This document shows, piece by piece, positions 1-10,097 of a stretch of DNA of 64,000 nucleotides. The notes beneath the pieces were generated by a model, which was not told the DNA's origin, did no database searches, and was given only the letters and a program-made list of their open reading frames with translations. Both the position numbers and the translations under genes were made by a program. The number at the start of each line of letters is the position of its first letter. Positions within the stretch are counted from its first letter, which is position 1. The stretch lies in assembly GCF_009671245.1 (NCBI RefSeq), contig NZ_VTFS01000001.1:469914-533913 (forward strand). The letters are read 5' to 3'. The DNA is from Marinicella rhabdoformis (GTDB lineage: Bacteria > Pseudomonadota > Gammaproteobacteria > Xanthomonadales > Marinicellaceae).

Positions 1-1235
1 AATACAACAGCTTGGTTTCCGAGTATGAAGCCGATGATATTTTGCAACAAGTAGAAAACATCAAATCCAGATTTTCGGTACCAGAAATCGACGAATTACC
101 TGCATTCAATGGTGGACTGGTAGGTTACTTTGGTTATGAAATCATTGAAAACATTGAGCAAAAACTCAAAGGACTGACTCCTGAAGATCGTTTACATATC
201 CCTGACATTCACATGATGCTGGCTGAAGAATTGGCCGTCTTTGATAATCTGGCGGGTAAAGTTTGGTTGATTACACATGCCGATCCAGCTGAAGAGCTCG
301 CTTACGAAAAAGGACAAAAACGACTCGCTGAATTAACCCACAGGCTGCGCTCTGGTTCAACTGGCTATGCAGAAATGATCAACCAAAAAAGCATCAACAC
401 CACAGACTTCAAAACAGGTTTTACTCAAGCAGAATTCACCGAAGCCGTGGCTAAATGCAAAGATTACATTGAATCCGGTGACATCATGCAAGTGGTACTG
501 TCCCAAAGAATTTCCACACAATTTAATGCCAGACCATTGGATGTTTACCGCGCATTGCGTGCTTCAAACCCCAGTCCATACATGTATTTTATGGATTTTG
601 GCGATTACCAAGTGGTTGGCTCATCCCCAGAAGTACTGGTCAAAAGAACCGACAATGAAGTCACTTTGCGGCCCATTGCTGGCACACGACCCAGAGGTAA
701 AAATGCGGCAGAAGATAAGGTTTTAGAGCAAGATTTATTGAATGACCCCAAAGAAATTGCGGAACACTTGATGCTGATCGACTTAGGTCGAAACGATGTT
801 GGCCGCATTGCTGAAACCGGCACTGTGAAATTGAAAGACAAGATGGTCATAGAACATTATTCTCATGTCATGCATATCGTTTCTGAAATTCGAGCACAAC
901 TAAAAGACGGGCTATCTAATGCAGACATCATCAAAGCCGTTTTTCCAGCAGGCACATTATCCGGCGCGGCCAAAGTGCGTGCTATGGAAGTGATAGCAGA
1001 ACTTGAAAAAGTAAAACGAAATGTTTATGCAGGCGCAGTCGGCTACTGGGGTTGGCATGGCGACATGGACATGGCCATAGCCATCCGAACAGCCGTCATC
1101 AAGGATCAACAGCTACATGTGCAAGCGGGAGCAGGCATTGTGGCGGACAGCACACCAGAAGGTGAGTGGCAAGAAATCATGAACAAAGCCAAAGCCGTGT
1201 TCAAGGCAGTAGAGCAAGCAGCTGAAGGCTTATAA
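1..1235 (+). CDS. trpE: Anthranilate synthase component I, 5'-partial
   Basis: This is the chorismate-binding subunit of anthranilate synthase, which makes anthranilate from chorismate with ammonia supplied by TrpG, the first committed step of tryptophan synthesis. The frame is already open at base 3, so the start lies upstream of the window; about 410 residues of a usual ~500-520 are present. Counting from the TTG at base 12, visible motifs are PIAGTRPRG (about 221-229), DLGRNDVGR (257-265), FPAGTLSGAAK (311-321) and the closing AGAGIVADSTPEGEW. All belong to the chorismate-binding fold and appear intact. The missing N-terminal part normally holds the tryptophan feedback site, so feedback control cannot be judged. 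A TonB receptor separates this gene from trpG on the same strand. PabB and isochorismate synthase are related, but the trpG-trpD-trpC context favours TrpE. Confidence 0.95.
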   Translation, partial: YNSLVSEYEADDILQQVENIKSRFSVPEIDELPAFNGGLVGYFGYEIIENIEQKLKGLTPEDRLHIPDIHMMLAEELAVFDNLAGKVWLITHADPAEELAYEKGQKRLAELTHRLRSGSTGYAEMINQKSINTTDFKTGFTQAEFTEAVAKCKDYIESGDIMQVVLSQRISTQFNARPLDVYRALRASNPSPYMYFMDFGDYQVVGSSPEVLVKRTDNEVTLRPIAGTRPRGKNAAEDKVLEQDLLNDPKEIAEHLMLIDLGRNDVGRIAETGTVKLKDKMVIEHYSHVMHIVSEIRAQLKDGLSNADIIKAVFPAGTLSGAAKVRAMEVIAELEKVKRNVYAGAVGYWGWHGDMDMAIAIRTAVIKDQQLHVQAGAGIVADSTPEGEWQEIMNKAKAVFKAVEQAAEGL

Positions 1236-1445
1236 CCGTTGAATTTCATTGCATTAATAACTTGTACTGAAATTCAAAAACTGGCAGAATAACTCTTCTT
1301 GATTCAAAGCAGCTCAAATTGCTTATTACAAATAGCTTTGTTCTTGAGTTAAGAAACCCACTGGCAAACAATAAAAACAAATTGCCTGATTTGACCACGC
1401 AAGCGATACAAAAATCGTAATCCAAAAATCACAAGAGGGTTAACA

Positions 1446-4370
1446 ATGAGAGTTATAACCATTAAGAAAAGCGCGCTTTGCGTGGCTTTAAGCTGTGCTT
1501 TGGCTGGCTTTTCAGCCACAACCATGGCGCAAGATGAATCTGTGGAAGAACTGAGCAAAGTTCAAGTCACAGGCTCACGCATCAGACAAGTTCAAATTGA
1601 GGGCATTGAACCCACACAAACCATCACACGTGAAGACATTGACCGCTCAGGTTTAACTTCAGTGGGTGACATCCTACAACAATTAACGCAATCAGGTTCA
1701 GCCTTGAACACCCGATTCAACAGTTCAGGCAACTTTGGTTTCCCATCCAATGGTGGCGGTATTGGTGCTGGTGCGACACAAATAGACATGCGTCATTTAG
1801 ATCCTGGCAGGGTATTGGTATTGGTTGATGGATTGCGCTGGGTTGCTGGCAGCTCAGGTTCTGGCGTCAGCAATGCCGTGGACATGAATACCATACCTGT
1901 AGGCATCATCGAACGCATTGACATCTCGAAAGATGGTGCTTCCGCCATTTATGGCGCTGATGCCATTGCTGGCGTAGTTAACATCATCACCAAAACTGCC
2001 ATGCAAGGGGGACAAGTCAGGGTATATGGCGGCGCATTTGATGAAGGTGATGGAGAAACTGGCAGTTTAGATCTCACATTTGGCACACAAACTGACAAAA
2101 TCGACATGCTGTTCAACGTGGGTTATACAGAACAAAGAGAAGTGTCTGCCGAAGACAGGTTTCTATCTCAATTTCCTGTACCATTTACAGGCGTTACCCA
2201 AGGAAGTTCGGGGACACCACAGGGCAGATTCATTGTCAGAGACTCTCTTGGTAACGTCATCAACTGTACGATTAATGATGGCGTAACAGGCGTTCCTTTC
2301 TACGACCCAAACAGTCCATGTGATGGCGATGACTTTCACCAATGGACAAATGACGACCGCTTTAACTTTGCACCTTATAACTACTACGTAACACCTTCTA
2401 AGAGGTCAAATATTTTTGGTCAAGTTAAGGTAGAACTAACTGACAACATCACGTGGTTTGTCAAAGGTGCATACAACAACAGAAAATCAGCCAACCAAGC
2501 GGCACCCGAACCAATATTCATTGGACCTGAAGCCGGTTCAAGTGCGATTGCTGACAACATCATTATCGATGCCAGCAATCCATTCAACCCTTTTGGTGTA
2601 AACATATTTGACCCTGACAGTCCTTTTTATAGCGGCGTTGGTGTTGGGTTCATAGGTCGTAGACCGCTAGAAGCAGGCCCGAGGTTATTTCAACAAAATG
2701 TTGACACCACATATTTTTCTACAGGCTTAGAAGGCTCGTTTAATGCTGCTGACAGAAATTGGTATTGGGATGTTAAAGGTGCCTATGGAAAAAACCAAGC
2801 GTCACAACGCAAAACTGGTGCTTTAAACATTGCTCGAATTGAACGTGCCTTAGGACCTGTAGATGTGTGTAACAACACACCTGGATGTGTACCTTTGAAC
2901 ATCTTTGGTGGCCAAGGTAATGGCGAAGGCACAATCACTCAAGACATGTTGAATTATATTTCGTTTATTCAATCTGATAATTCAGAGCAAGAATTAACCA
3001 ATTTTACAGCCAACATCAGCGGTGATTTATTTGAATTACCAGCAGGCCCATTGTCAGTTGCTGTTGGTTATGAATATCGAAAAAAATCTGGTTTCTTTCA
3101 GCCAGATCCTATCGTAACAGCGGGTGAAAGTAACGGTGTACCAGCTAGCCCGACTTCAGGCGAGTTCAATGTCAGTGAACTTTATGCTGAATTATTGATA
3201 CCTGTATTATCTGACCAACCATTTGCTGAATTGCTCGACTTTTCATTGGCGATTCGCAGTTCAGATTACAGCACTTCAGGCTCATCTTCGACAGGCAAAT
3301 TAGGCTTCAAATACATGCCGACATCTAACTTAATGTTCAGAGGTACTTTTGCTGAAGGCTTAAGGGCACCAGCTATTGGCGAGCTATTTGGTTCACAAGC
3401 ACGATTCGACGCGCAATTGGTCGATCCATGTAATGGCGTTCCTGTTGACCCAAGCAACCCTAACAGTGCACTGGAGACGCCTAACATACCAGGCTGTGCT
3501 GGTGTACCTGACGGCTACACGCAGCTTAATGAACAAATTTCCACCACAACTGGCGGCAATCCAAACTTGACACCGGAAGATGCGGAAACTTTGACATTGG
3601 GTGTCGTTTACTCTCCAGAATGGGCCGATGGGACAAGCTGGTCTTCTAGTCTTGATTTCGAGGTTACTTATTATGACATCAGCATTGACAATGCTATTCA
3701 GGCCATTGACGCTCAGTTCATCCTGGATTCATGCTCTGTAAACCCTTCAAGCGCTTTATGTAATGCGTTCAGCAGAGATGGAAATGGTAATGTTCAAAAC
3801 TTCAGTTCTCAATTGACCAACATCGGATCAATCGAGACCTCTGGGGTGGATTTTAATGTTAACTGGACATCACCTCAGTTTGACTGGGGTTTTGTACAAG
3901 CCAGCTGGAATAATTCTTTTGTCAATGAGTTTACTGAATACAACCCAACTGATGATTTAGCCAATTTCCCTTCAGGATTTATGCCAAGAGACTTAGATGG
4001 TATAGAAGCCAGTGATTCAGGTATTCCAAACTGGAACTCAAACCTTTTCACAACTGTCAACATTCGAGATTGGAAAATCATTTGGGGTACGCGTCATATT
4101 GGCGGCTTAACAGAATCTTGCAGCAATGTAGCAGGTTTAGGCTTGTGTTCTGATGAAGACGCTGGCACCAACAGCTTAGGCAGCACCACATATCATGATT
4201 TACAAGTGATGTTTCCTGAATGGAATAATGTACAGTTTGAATTAGGTGTGAATAACATCACTGACAAAATGCCTCCCACATGCTTCAGTTGTTCTTTGAA
4301 CGGATATGATCCATCAAACTATGATGGTGAAGGTTCATTCGGCTACGTCAGAGCCACTTTGAAATTTTAA
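1446..4370 (+). CDS. TonB-dependent outer-membrane receptor
   Basis: This 974-residue outer-membrane receptor probably imports an unidentified ligand using TonB energy. A signal peptide spans about residues 1-28, ending ATTMAQ before DESVEEL. A plug domain follows at about 35-180, with [49 protein letters not shown] and GVVNIITK. The rest is a 22-strand-type barrel that ends in GYVRATLKF, with the C-terminal Phe usual for Bam-inserted proteins. Cys pairs such as CNNTPGC and CFSC lie in predicted extracellular loops. The ATG at 1446 has a good ribosome site (AGAGGG, about 1434-1439). The gene interrupts the trp cluster and ends at a strong terminator. The family and plug motifs are clear; the substrate is unknown, and the lack of nearby glycan or siderophore genes gives no clue. 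Confidence 0.93.
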   Translation: MRVITIKKSALCVALSCALAGFSATTMAQDESVEELSKVQVTGSRIRQVQIEGIEPTQTITREDIDRSGLTSVGDILQQLTQSGSALNTRFNSSGNFGFPSNGGGIGAGATQIDMRHLDPGRVLVLVDGLRWVAGSSGSGVSNAVDMNTIPVGIIERIDISKDGASAIYGADAIAGVVNIITKTAMQGGQVRVYGGAFDEGDGETGSLDLTFGTQTDKIDMLFNVGYTEQREVSAEDRFLSQFPVPFTGVTQGSSGTPQGRFIVRDSLGNVINCTINDGVTGVPFYDPNSPCDGDDFHQWTNDDRFNFAPYNYYVTPSKRSNIFGQVKVELTDNITWFVKGAYNNRKSANQAAPEPIFIGPEAGSSAIADNIIIDASNPFNPFGVNIFDPDSPFYSGVGVGFIGRRPLEAGPRLFQQNVDTTYFSTGLEGSFNAADRNWYWDVKGAYGKNQASQRKTGALNIARIERALGPVDVCNNTPGCVPLNIFGGQGNGEGTITQDMLNYISFIQSDNSEQELTNFTANISGDLFELPAGPLSVAVGYEYRKKSGFFQPDPIVTAGESNGVPASPTSGEFNVSELYAELLIPVLSDQPFAELLDFSLAIRSSDYSTSGSSSTGKLGFKYMPTSNLMFRGTFAEGLRAPAIGELFGSQARFDAQLVDPCNGVPVDPSNPNSALETPNIPGCAGVPDGYTQLNEQISTTTGGNPNLTPEDAETLTLGVVYSPEWADGTSWSSSLDFEVTYYDISIDNAIQAIDAQFILDSCSVNPSSALCNAFSRDGNGNVQNFSSQLTNIGSIETSGVDFNVNWTSPQFDWGFVQASWNNSFVNEFTEYNPTDDLANFPSGFMPRDLDGIEASDSGIPNWNSNLFTTVNIRDWKIIWGTRHIGGLTESCSNVAGLGLCSDEDAGTNSLGSTTYHDLQVMFPEWNNVQFELGVNNITDKMPPTCFSCSLNGYDPSNYDGEGSFGYVRATLKF

Positions 4371-4407
4371 TTATGAAATTTTTTAAATAATTCAAAGCCG
4401 TAAACAG

Positions 4408-4435
4408 AAAAAACGACCCAAATGGGTCGTTTTTT
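4408..4435 (+). terminator. Intrinsic terminator after the TonB receptor
   Basis: AAAAAACGACCC, loop AAAT, GGGTCGTTTTTT forms a perfect 12-bp stem ending in a T-run, 38 bp after the receptor stop. It should isolate the receptor from trpG, so trpGDC needs its own promoter. Confidence 0.9.
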
Positions 4436-4458
4436 CTTTATAGCCCACCAAGATTAGG

Positions 4459-4464
4459 TACAAT
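4459..4464 (+). promoter_or_regulatory. Possible -10 element upstream of trpG
   Basis: A TACAAT hexamer lies 28 bp before the trpG ATG and just after the receptor terminator. No convincing -35 box is visible at the right spacing, and no Trp-codon-rich leader peptide was seen in this short gap. It is proposed because the terminator implies a separate trpGDC promoter. Confidence 0.35.
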
Positions 4465-4492
4465 CCATTGTTTTTTACTCAAGGCATCCATC

Positions 4493-5089
4493 ATGCTTTT
4501 GATGATAGATAATTACGATTCATTTACATACAACTTGGTTCAATACTTTGGTGAACTGGGCTGTGATGTTGTTGTTCATAGAAACGATGAAATCACAGTA
4601 GAAGAAGCGCTGGCTTTAGAACCAGATCATGTGGTCATTTCACCTGGACCCTGTAACCCTAATAAGGCTGGTATTTCACTTGAAATGATCAAAGCCTGTG
4701 CAGGTAAAATCCCTTTGCTGGGTGTGTGCTTGGGGCACCAATCCATCGGTCAAGTATTTGGCGGAGATGTGATCAAAGCCAAAACCATCATGCACGGTAA
4801 AATTTCTCCCGTCCATCATACCAATTGTGATTTATTTGCAGATTTAGATAACCCTTTTAATGCCACCAGATACCATTCTTTGGTTGTAGATAAAAACACG
4901 CTGCCTGATTGCCTTGAAATTACCGCCTGGACTGAAACTGACGATGGTGAATTTGATGAAATCATGGGATTCCGGCACAAAGAATTGGCCATTTCAGGTG
5001 TTCAGTTTCACCCTGAAAGCATTTTAACTGAACACGGACATCAAATGCTCCGCAATTTCTTAGAGCAAAACACCACAAAACAAGCTTAA
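4493..5089 (+). CDS. trpG: Anthranilate synthase glutamine amidotransferase subunit
   Basis: This 198-residue class I glutamine amidotransferase releases ammonia from glutamine for TrpE. The expected triad is visible: Cys79 in LLGVCLGHQ, and His173 with Glu175 in VQFHPES. The N-terminal [15 protein letters not shown] and the oxyanion-loop SPGPCNP are typical of TrpG/PabA. The length matches the unfused family. It is followed after 24 bp by trpD, so trpG-trpD-trpC form one operon. In some bacteria one protein serves as both TrpG and PabA, and this cannot be excluded here. The partner trpE is upstream on the same strand, separated by a 2.9-kb receptor gene. Confidence 0.95.
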   Translation: MLLMIDNYDSFTYNLVQYFGELGCDVVVHRNDEITVEEALALEPDHVVISPGPCNPNKAGISLEMIKACAGKIPLLGVCLGHQSIGQVFGGDVIKAKTIMHGKISPVHHTNCDLFADLDNPFNATRYHSLVVDKNTLPDCLEITAWTETDDGEFDEIMGFRHKELAISGVQFHPESILTEHGHQMLRNFLEQNTTKQA

Positions 5090-5113
5090 AAATTAAACCC
5101 ATATTAGACAGTT

Positions 5114-6142
5114 ATGAAAACAGCGATTCAAATAGCCTTAGATTTACTGGGCGATAAACAACCCTTGCCCCAAGGCAGCATGACTGATGTCATGAACCAA
5201 ATCATGGATGGCGACGCAACACCCGCACAGATTGGTGGCTTATTAATGGCATTGAAACTCAATGGTGAAACCGTTGAGCACATCACAGAGGCAGCTAAAG
5301 TTATGCGAGAGCGTGCCACCAAAGTTGCAGTTTCTACCGATCACTTGATCGATACATGTGGCACTGGCGGCGATGGTATGAGCTTGTTCAATGTTTCTAC
5401 TGCTGCAGCATTTATTGCCGCCGCCGCAGGTTGTCGCGTGGCGAAACATGGAAACCGGTCAGTCTCTTCATCAACTGGCTCTGCTGACGTTTTAGAAGCT
5501 GCAGGCTTGAACTTGGCTTTGAATGCTGAACAAGTGGCTGACTGCATTGATCAATTCAACATTGGCTTCCTGTTTGCGCCCGCACACCATGGTGCGACCA
5601 AGTATGCCGTAGGCCCAAGAAAAGAATTAGCCGTTCGTACCATGTTCAACTTGCTCGGCCCTTTAACCAATCCCGCCAACACACCATACCAAGTGATGGG
5701 TATTTTTGATAAACGTTGGGTCAGAACAGCCGCAGAAGTATTAAAAGAACTCGGAGCCAAGCACGTGATGGTAGTTCATTCTGCTGATGGCATGGATGAG
5801 ATTTCTTTGAATGCTGAAACTTTTGTCGCTGAATTAAAGGATGGTAAAATCAGAGAATACAGTATCACACCAGAGCAGTTTGGCTTTGACCGCCATGACA
5901 TGAGTAATTTAACCGTTAAAGACGCCAAAGAAAGCCTTGCTTTGATTCAAGATGCTTTATCAGGCAAAACAGGTTCTGCCTATGATATTTTGGCTTTGAA
6001 TGCCGGTGCGGCCATTTATGTAGCAGGTAAAGCAGCTGATTTGTCAGCAGGTATTACACAAGCCAAAGCGATGATGGATAACAAGTCTGCTTTGAATTTA
6101 TTGAACCAATTAAGCCAGCACACTCAAAAGGTATCTGCATGA
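5114..6142 (+). CDS. trpD: Anthranilate phosphoribosyltransferase
   Basis: This enzyme transfers phosphoribosyl from PRPP to anthranilate, the second tryptophan step. At 342 residues it has the usual monofunctional length, with no TrpG domain fused. The PRPP-binding DTCGTGGDG lies at about 80-88, preceded by the all-helical N-terminal domain. KHGNRSVSSSTGSADVLE (from about 111) and GPRKELAVRTMFNLLGPLTNP (about 167-187) are the other signatures. The stop overlaps the trpC start (ATGA), indicating translational coupling. No trpF gene follows, so phosphoribosylanthranilate isomerase must be encoded elsewhere. Confidence 0.96.
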   Translation: MKTAIQIALDLLGDKQPLPQGSMTDVMNQIMDGDATPAQIGGLLMALKLNGETVEHITEAAKVMRERATKVAVSTDHLIDTCGTGGDGMSLFNVSTAAAFIAAAAGCRVAKHGNRSVSSSTGSADVLEAAGLNLALNAEQVADCIDQFNIGFLFAPAHHGATKYAVGPRKELAVRTMFNLLGPLTNPANTPYQVMGIFDKRWVRTAAEVLKELGAKHVMVVHSADGMDEISLNAETFVAELKDGKIREYSITPEQFGFDRHDMSNLTVKDAKESLALIQDALSGKTGSAYDILALNAGAAIYVAGKAADLSAGITQAKAMMDNKSALNLLNQLSQHTQKVSA

Positions 6143-6960
6143 GTAAAGCCAACATTTTAGATCGCATCATGGCAACCAAAATGGCCGAAGTGGCTGAAGG
6201 AAAAAAAGCATTTCCACAAGCTGAACTGGCCGCACAAATCAAAGGCATGCCAAATTGCCGAGGGTTTATTGCATCAATTGAACACAAGCTCAATAATCAA
6301 CAGCCTGCCGTGATTGCTGAAGTCAAAAAAGCATCACCATCAAAGGGTGTTATTCGTGAGCATTTTGTACCAAGTGAATTGGCTCAATCTTATGAAAAAG
6401 GCAGTGCCGCCTGCCTGTCAGTATTGACAGATCGCGAATATTTCCAAGGCCATGATGATTACTTATTACAAGCTCGAGCTGCCGTTTCATTACCTGTATT
6501 ACGAAAAGATTTTATGGCAGACCCTTGGCACATTTATCACTCACGCGCCTTAGGTGCAGACTGTATTTTGTTGATTGTTGCAGCTTTGGCCGATCCCATG
6601 CTTTATGAATTGACCGAGCTGTCACATGAATTAGGCCTAGACGTTTTAATGGAAGTCCATGATGAAGCTGAAATGGAACGTGCATTGAAAACGCCCGCAC
6701 GATTGATTGGTATCAACAACCGCAACCTCAAAACTTTTGAAACCAGCCTAACCACAAGCGAACGTTTGGCCAAAATGGTTGCCAGTGATGCTCAAAAAGG
6801 TAACCGCATCGTTGTCAGCGAAAGTGGCATACACAAAAGTGACGATATCCAATACCTACAAGACAATGACATCAACACATTTTTAATAGGTGAGTCATTT
6901 ATGCGGCATGATGATCCCGGCGCACAATTACAAAAATTACTCAATGGCAAAGTAGCATGA
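6139..6960 (+). CDS. trpC: Indole-3-glycerol phosphate synthase
   Basis: This enzyme closes the indole ring from carboxyphenylamino-deoxyribulose phosphate. At 273 residues it is a monofunctional (beta/alpha)8 barrel without the TrpF domain fused in enterobacteria. Signatures are AEVKKASPSKG (60-70, with the catalytic Glu and Lys), LTDREYFQG (96-104), LPVLRKDFM (118-126, with the second Lys), IGINNRNLKTF and VSESGI. It starts inside the trpD stop codon by an ATGA overlap. It is followed after 28 bp by mtnN with no terminator, so mtnN may be co-transcribed. Confidence 0.96.
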   Translation: MSKANILDRIMATKMAEVAEGKKAFPQAELAAQIKGMPNCRGFIASIEHKLNNQQPAVIAEVKKASPSKGVIREHFVPSELAQSYEKGSAACLSVLTDREYFQGHDDYLLQARAAVSLPVLRKDFMADPWHIYHSRALGADCILLIVAALADPMLYELTELSHELGLDVLMEVHDEAEMERALKTPARLIGINNRNLKTFETSLTTSERLAKMVASDAQKGNRIVVSESGIHKSDDIQYLQDNDINTFLIGESFMRHDDPGAQLQKLLNGKVA

Positions 6961-6988
6961 TGCCAAAGCACGTTCGTCAAGACATCAA

Positions 6989-7687
6989 ATGAAATTTGCC
7001 ATCATTGCCGCCATGCATGAGGAATGTGTTTGTTTCAGGACGCAATTGAACAGCCCCAATTCTGAGTCATACCTCAATATGCAAGTCAATGAAGCCAAGT
7101 GGTATGACCATGAAGTGGTGTTGATTGAGTCAGGAATTGGAAAGGTGAATGCCACACTGGCTGCACAACATGCCATTGATCATTATAAAGTAGACCATAT
7201 CATTAACACAGGCTCTGCTGGTGGCATTGTTGAAGGGGCTGAGATTGGAGATTTTGTGATCGCTGACCGCGTATGTCACCATGACATTGACATTTCACCG
7301 ATTGGGTTTGAGTTTGGGGAATTACCCAAACTGCCTGTTTATTATGAAACAGACAAGACAATATGCCAGTCATTGATAAACCTATGTCACTCAATGAAAC
7401 ATACAGTTCATTCCGGCACTATCGCCACTGGCGACACCTTTGTCTATCAACATCAACAATTAAATTCGATCAGTACACGATTCAATGGTGTGATTGCATG
7501 TGAAATGGAAGCTGCTGCCGTGGCCCAGGTCTGTCACCTGTTCCAAAAACCTTTTACCATGATCAGAAATTTATCAGACATTGCTGGTGAGCACGCCCCC
7601 ATCAACTTCCAATCTTATATCAATCAAGCCGGACAAGAGTCCAGTCAACTGGTTCTGGATTTTATCAAACAGTTGCAAAAGGCCTAA
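6989..7687 (+). CDS. mtnN: 5'-methylthioadenosine/S-adenosylhomocysteine nucleosidase
   Basis: This 232-residue enzyme hydrolyses the N-glycosidic bond of methylthioadenosine and S-adenosylhomocysteine, recycling adenine and releasing methylthioribose or S-ribosylhomocysteine. The catalytic positions coincide with the E. coli numbering: Glu12 in AAMHEE, Glu174 in CEMEAAA and Asp197 in RNLSDIAG. INTGSAGG and ATGDTF form the phosphorylase-like pocket. It lies 28 bp after trpC and may share its transcript, although the pathway link is only loose. The 3' end pairs with the following gene through a shared hairpin. Because S-ribosylhomocysteine is the LuxS substrate, a quorum-sensing role is possible, but no luxS gene is present. 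Confidence 0.94.
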   Translation: MKFAIIAAMHEECVCFRTQLNSPNSESYLNMQVNEAKWYDHEVVLIESGIGKVNATLAAQHAIDHYKVDHIINTGSAGGIVEGAEIGDFVIADRVCHHDIDISPIGFEFGELPKLPVYYETDKTICQSLINLCHSMKHTVHSGTIATGDTFVYQHQQLNSISTRFNGVIACEMEAAAVAQVCHLFQKPFTMIRNLSDIAGEHAPINFQSYINQAGQESSQLVLDFIKQLQKA

Positions 7688-7717
7688 TTAACTATAAAAA
7701 TTAATTGGTCGCCTTTT
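7677..7717. terminator. Bidirectional terminator-like hairpin between mtnN and the lipoprotein gene
   Basis: AAAAGGC at 7677-7683 pairs with GCCTTTT at 7711-7717. An inner CTAATTAA/TTAATTGG stem with one G-T pair lies around an A-rich loop. It spans both convergent stop codons, with T-runs suitable for termination in either direction. Confidence 0.6.
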
Positions 7718-8057
7718 GATAAAATTCAACATACCGTTCCAATTTATAGATGGGGGAATCACCTTGGACATATAGTCGGCAAAAACCCGCTTTTGAACAG
7801 CGCCACCGTTCATCATTTCCATCTCTGGAAACCTCTACTAAATATTTAAAGTCCAATGCTTCGCCTTCGCCAGACACCTCTTTGCGATCAAAGAACATGG
7901 CAGAAAGTTCTGCCAGCTCGTCTGGATCACTGGTATCTATTGTGGTAGTGAAATTATCGTCTATAAATTTAAAATTAGTCAAGACTGGATAATCATCGCC
8001 ACACCCTGCTAGCATCAGCATCACCGACACATAAATTATACATTTCATTTTGTTCAT
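7701..8057 (-). CDS. Small outer-membrane-type lipoprotein, unknown function
   Basis: This 118-residue protein begins with a short lipoprotein signal: MNKMKC, a hydrophobic stretch and the lipobox LAGC with Cys19. Gly-Asp-Asp follows, giving no inner-membrane retention Asp at position +2, so the outer membrane is likely. The mature part is acidic and short, with CSKAGFC near residues 83-89 as a possible disulfide. I do not recognise the family. It converges with mtnN and diverges from the YihY gene. The signal and codon continuity support a real gene; any role beyond an envelope lipoprotein is unknown. Confidence 0.7.
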   Translation of the reverse strand: MNKMKCIIYVSVMLMLAGCGDDYPVLTNFKFIDDNFTTTIDTSDPDELAELSAMFFDRKEVSGEGEALDFKYLVEVSRDGNDERWRCSKAGFCRLYVQGDSPIYKLERYVEFYQKATN

Positions 8058-8312
8058 TTTTTAACCTACTGCTTCAAAGACACACGCGCTTTTCACTCTC
8101 TTTGCACACAACTCAGGCAGACTCCTTCCGTTTTTTAACTTAACAAGTCAATAACTATTACAGTTTTTTACTTGTTTTCCCCATAATTAGCATAGCATAT
8201 ATAACAAACATTAACAATTTAGGCACATATCCTTTATGAAGCTTTACAGAGTTTTAGTGAGCAAATGACATCTCAGGTTGTTTAATGACAATTTTTGGCA
8301 GAAAATAGCAAC

Positions 8313-9521
8313 ATGCCAAAATTAACCCATAAAATAAAACACACATCAAAACAAGCCAAAGCTTTTATAGCAGAAGTGGCCCGTCGCTATCGAGATGATG
8401 AGACTTCCTTAGCTGCCAGTTCATTGGCCTACACAGCACTCCTATCACTGGTTCCTTTCATGTCGGTTTTGGTGACTGTCTTTTCTGCCATGCCTTTGTT
8501 CGAAAATGCATCCCAAACCTTACAAGACTTTATTTTTCACAATTTCGTCCCAGCCACAGGTGAGGTCATTCAAGATTATATTGCTCAATTTGTTTCCAAG
8601 GCCAGAGGACTCACTGTCAGCATGTCATTGGCCGTATTTGTGACGTCAATACTTATGATGCACACCATGGAAAAAGCATTGAACCGCACTTTTGACTGCA
8701 AACCATCAGGCAGTTTGATAAAAAAAGTCACCTTGTACTGGACAGCTTTAACCTTAGGGCCACTATTGATTGGTGGCGGTATTGCCATGTCCTCTATCAT
8801 TTTTAAATTTTCAGCTTTGGCCAGCACCAAAACCATGCTGCTCAAAGCGCTACCTATCCTGTCTTCAGCCGCCGGATTTTTTGTCATTTATTTGTTTGTG
8901 CCGAACAGAAAAATCAATTGGCGGTATGCTTTAATCGGCGCATTGTTTGCTGCCATTTGCTTTGAATTGGCAAAAAAAGGTTTTGCCCTTTATGTCACCA
9001 CTGTTCCCAGCTATCAAAAAATTTATGGTGCTTTGGCATCCATCCCCTTATTTCTGATCTGGACGTTTTTATCATGGAACATCATCCTCATTGGTGGCAC
9101 CATAACCGCCACTTTAGAAAGTTCCAGGTGGCGATCTCATGTTCAGCATTACCATAAAAACCAAAGGTTTCTACTGATTCTAGAGTTATTGAACTTACTC
9201 TGGAAAGCCAGCCAAGACGGCCGAACCATAGATCATGAAGCATTAACCCAAAAATTATACTTTGTTCCAGATGATGAATTGGCTGAACAACTCAGCTGGT
9301 TGTCAGACAACAACTTAATGGCGATCAACCAAGACGGCGCCTATTTACTACGTCAAGATTTAGATCAATTAAAACTCAAAGATTTGTACCGCAAAGGAGA
9401 GTTCAAACTGCCGTTAAAAGCTGAAATTTATTTCCAAAAACACCAAGCAGTACTTGATGAATGCTGGTCAACTGTGGACAATCTGTTCAACCAACCCATA
9501 GCACTTTTTTTTAAAAAATGA
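8313..9521 (+). CDS. YihY/BrkB-family inner-membrane protein
   Basis: This ~402-residue polytopic protein belongs to the YihY/BrkB family, once mis-called ribonuclease BN. The N-terminal RYRDDETSLAASSLAYTALLSLVPF is the family hallmark. About six membrane segments follow over residues 30-280, including FVIYLFVPNRKINWRYALIGAL (about 190-212) and PLFLIWTFLSWNIILIGG. The last ~120 residues are soluble and may fold as a winged helix (SWLSDNNLMAINQDGAYLL). The molecular function of the family is unsettled. I chose the ATG at 8313; an in-frame TTG at 8295 would add six residues, and neither start has a clear ribosome site. The stop overlaps the next gene (ATGA), so the two are coupled. Confidence 0.88.
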   Translation: MPKLTHKIKHTSKQAKAFIAEVARRYRDDETSLAASSLAYTALLSLVPFMSVLVTVFSAMPLFENASQTLQDFIFHNFVPATGEVIQDYIAQFVSKARGLTVSMSLAVFVTSILMMHTMEKALNRTFDCKPSGSLIKKVTLYWTALTLGPLLIGGGIAMSSIIFKFSALASTKTMLLKALPILSSAAGFFVIYLFVPNRKINWRYALIGALFAAICFELAKKGFALYVTTVPSYQKIYGALASIPLFLIWTFLSWNIILIGGTITATLESSRWRSHVQHYHKNQRFLLILELLNLLWKASQDGRTIDHEALTQKLYFVPDDELAEQLSWLSDNNLMAINQDGAYLLRQDLDQLKLKDLYRKGEFKLPLKAEIYFQKHQAVLDECWSTVDNLFNQPIALFFKK

Positions 9522-10054
9522 AAAACCTTCATAAAGCACTCGCAATATCTCTATTCACCCTTGTGATTTCTGCCTGTCAAAATACAGAGCAAAGCAACGA
9601 GCAAACAACCCGTTCCCGTTCTGAGGCCACTCAAGCTGTAAACAGTGATGCCATAAGCTTCACATTGACCAACCTCCAAGGTGAACCGGTTCAAGCATCA
9701 GACTACCGAGGCAAATGGCTGGTTCTTAACTATTGGGCCACTTGGTGCGGACCTTGTCGCGATGAAATGCCTGAGCTGATTAAGTTCCAATCTAACAATC
9801 CCGACGTACAAATTTTAGGCATCGCTTACGAGGATTCTGAAATTGAAAAGTTACAAAATTTCGTTAATGACTTCGACATCAACTACCCGATACTGACCAT
9901 CGATGTTTATAACCCACCGGCTTTTGCGGAAGAAGGCGGCTTAGGTTTGCCCACGACCATTGTCTATGACAAAGAGGGCAACAAACATGAAAAACACATG
10001 GGCCCAATTGACTATGATGGACTCATGTCTATGGTAGGTAAATCAGCCGAATAA
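9518..10054 (+). CDS. TlpA-like thioredoxin-fold lipoprotein
   Basis: This 178-residue protein is a membrane-anchored thiol-disulfide oxidoreductase. The signal ends in the lipobox VISAC with Cys20. A Ser/Thr/Gln-rich linker (about 21-43) leads to a TlpA/ResA-type thioredoxin domain containing NYWATWCGPCRDEMPEL with the redox pair Cys77 and Cys80. The cis-Pro region is GLGLPTTIVYD. Such proteins usually reduce periplasmic apocytochromes or other disulfides; the partner is not visible here. It starts within the stop codon of the YihY gene. A hairpin terminator follows its stop. Confidence 0.9.
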   Translation: MKNLHKALAISLFTLVISACQNTEQSNEQTTRSRSEATQAVNSDAISFTLTNLQGEPVQASDYRGKWLVLNYWATWCGPCRDEMPELIKFQSNNPDVQILGIAYEDSEIEKLQNFVNDFDINYPILTIDVYNPPAFAEEGGLGLPTTIVYDKEGNKHEKHMGPIDYDGLMSMVGKSAE

Positions 10055-10071
10055 GGGCTGAGACTTGACTG

Positions 10072-10097
10072 GCCCTGAATCAATTTCAGGGCTTTAA
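10072..10097. terminator. Bidirectional hairpin terminator
   Basis: GCCCTGA, loop ATCAATT, TCAGGGC is a perfect 7-bp stem followed by TTTAATT. It lies between the TlpA-like gene and the convergent SFPD-repeat gene, reaching that gene's stop codon. Confidence 0.7.

Noticed and set aside
1-1235. Possible truncated trpE pseudogene
   Set aside because: The frame is open at the window edge and all visible motifs are intact, so the missing part is simply outside the window.
6139-6960. TrpC-TrpF fusion
   Set aside because: The protein ends at 273 residues after the IGPS barrel, so no isomerase domain is present.
7750-7992. An 80-codon + strand frame
   Set aside because: It lies wholly antisense to the lipoprotein gene, which has a clear lipobox and a better composition.
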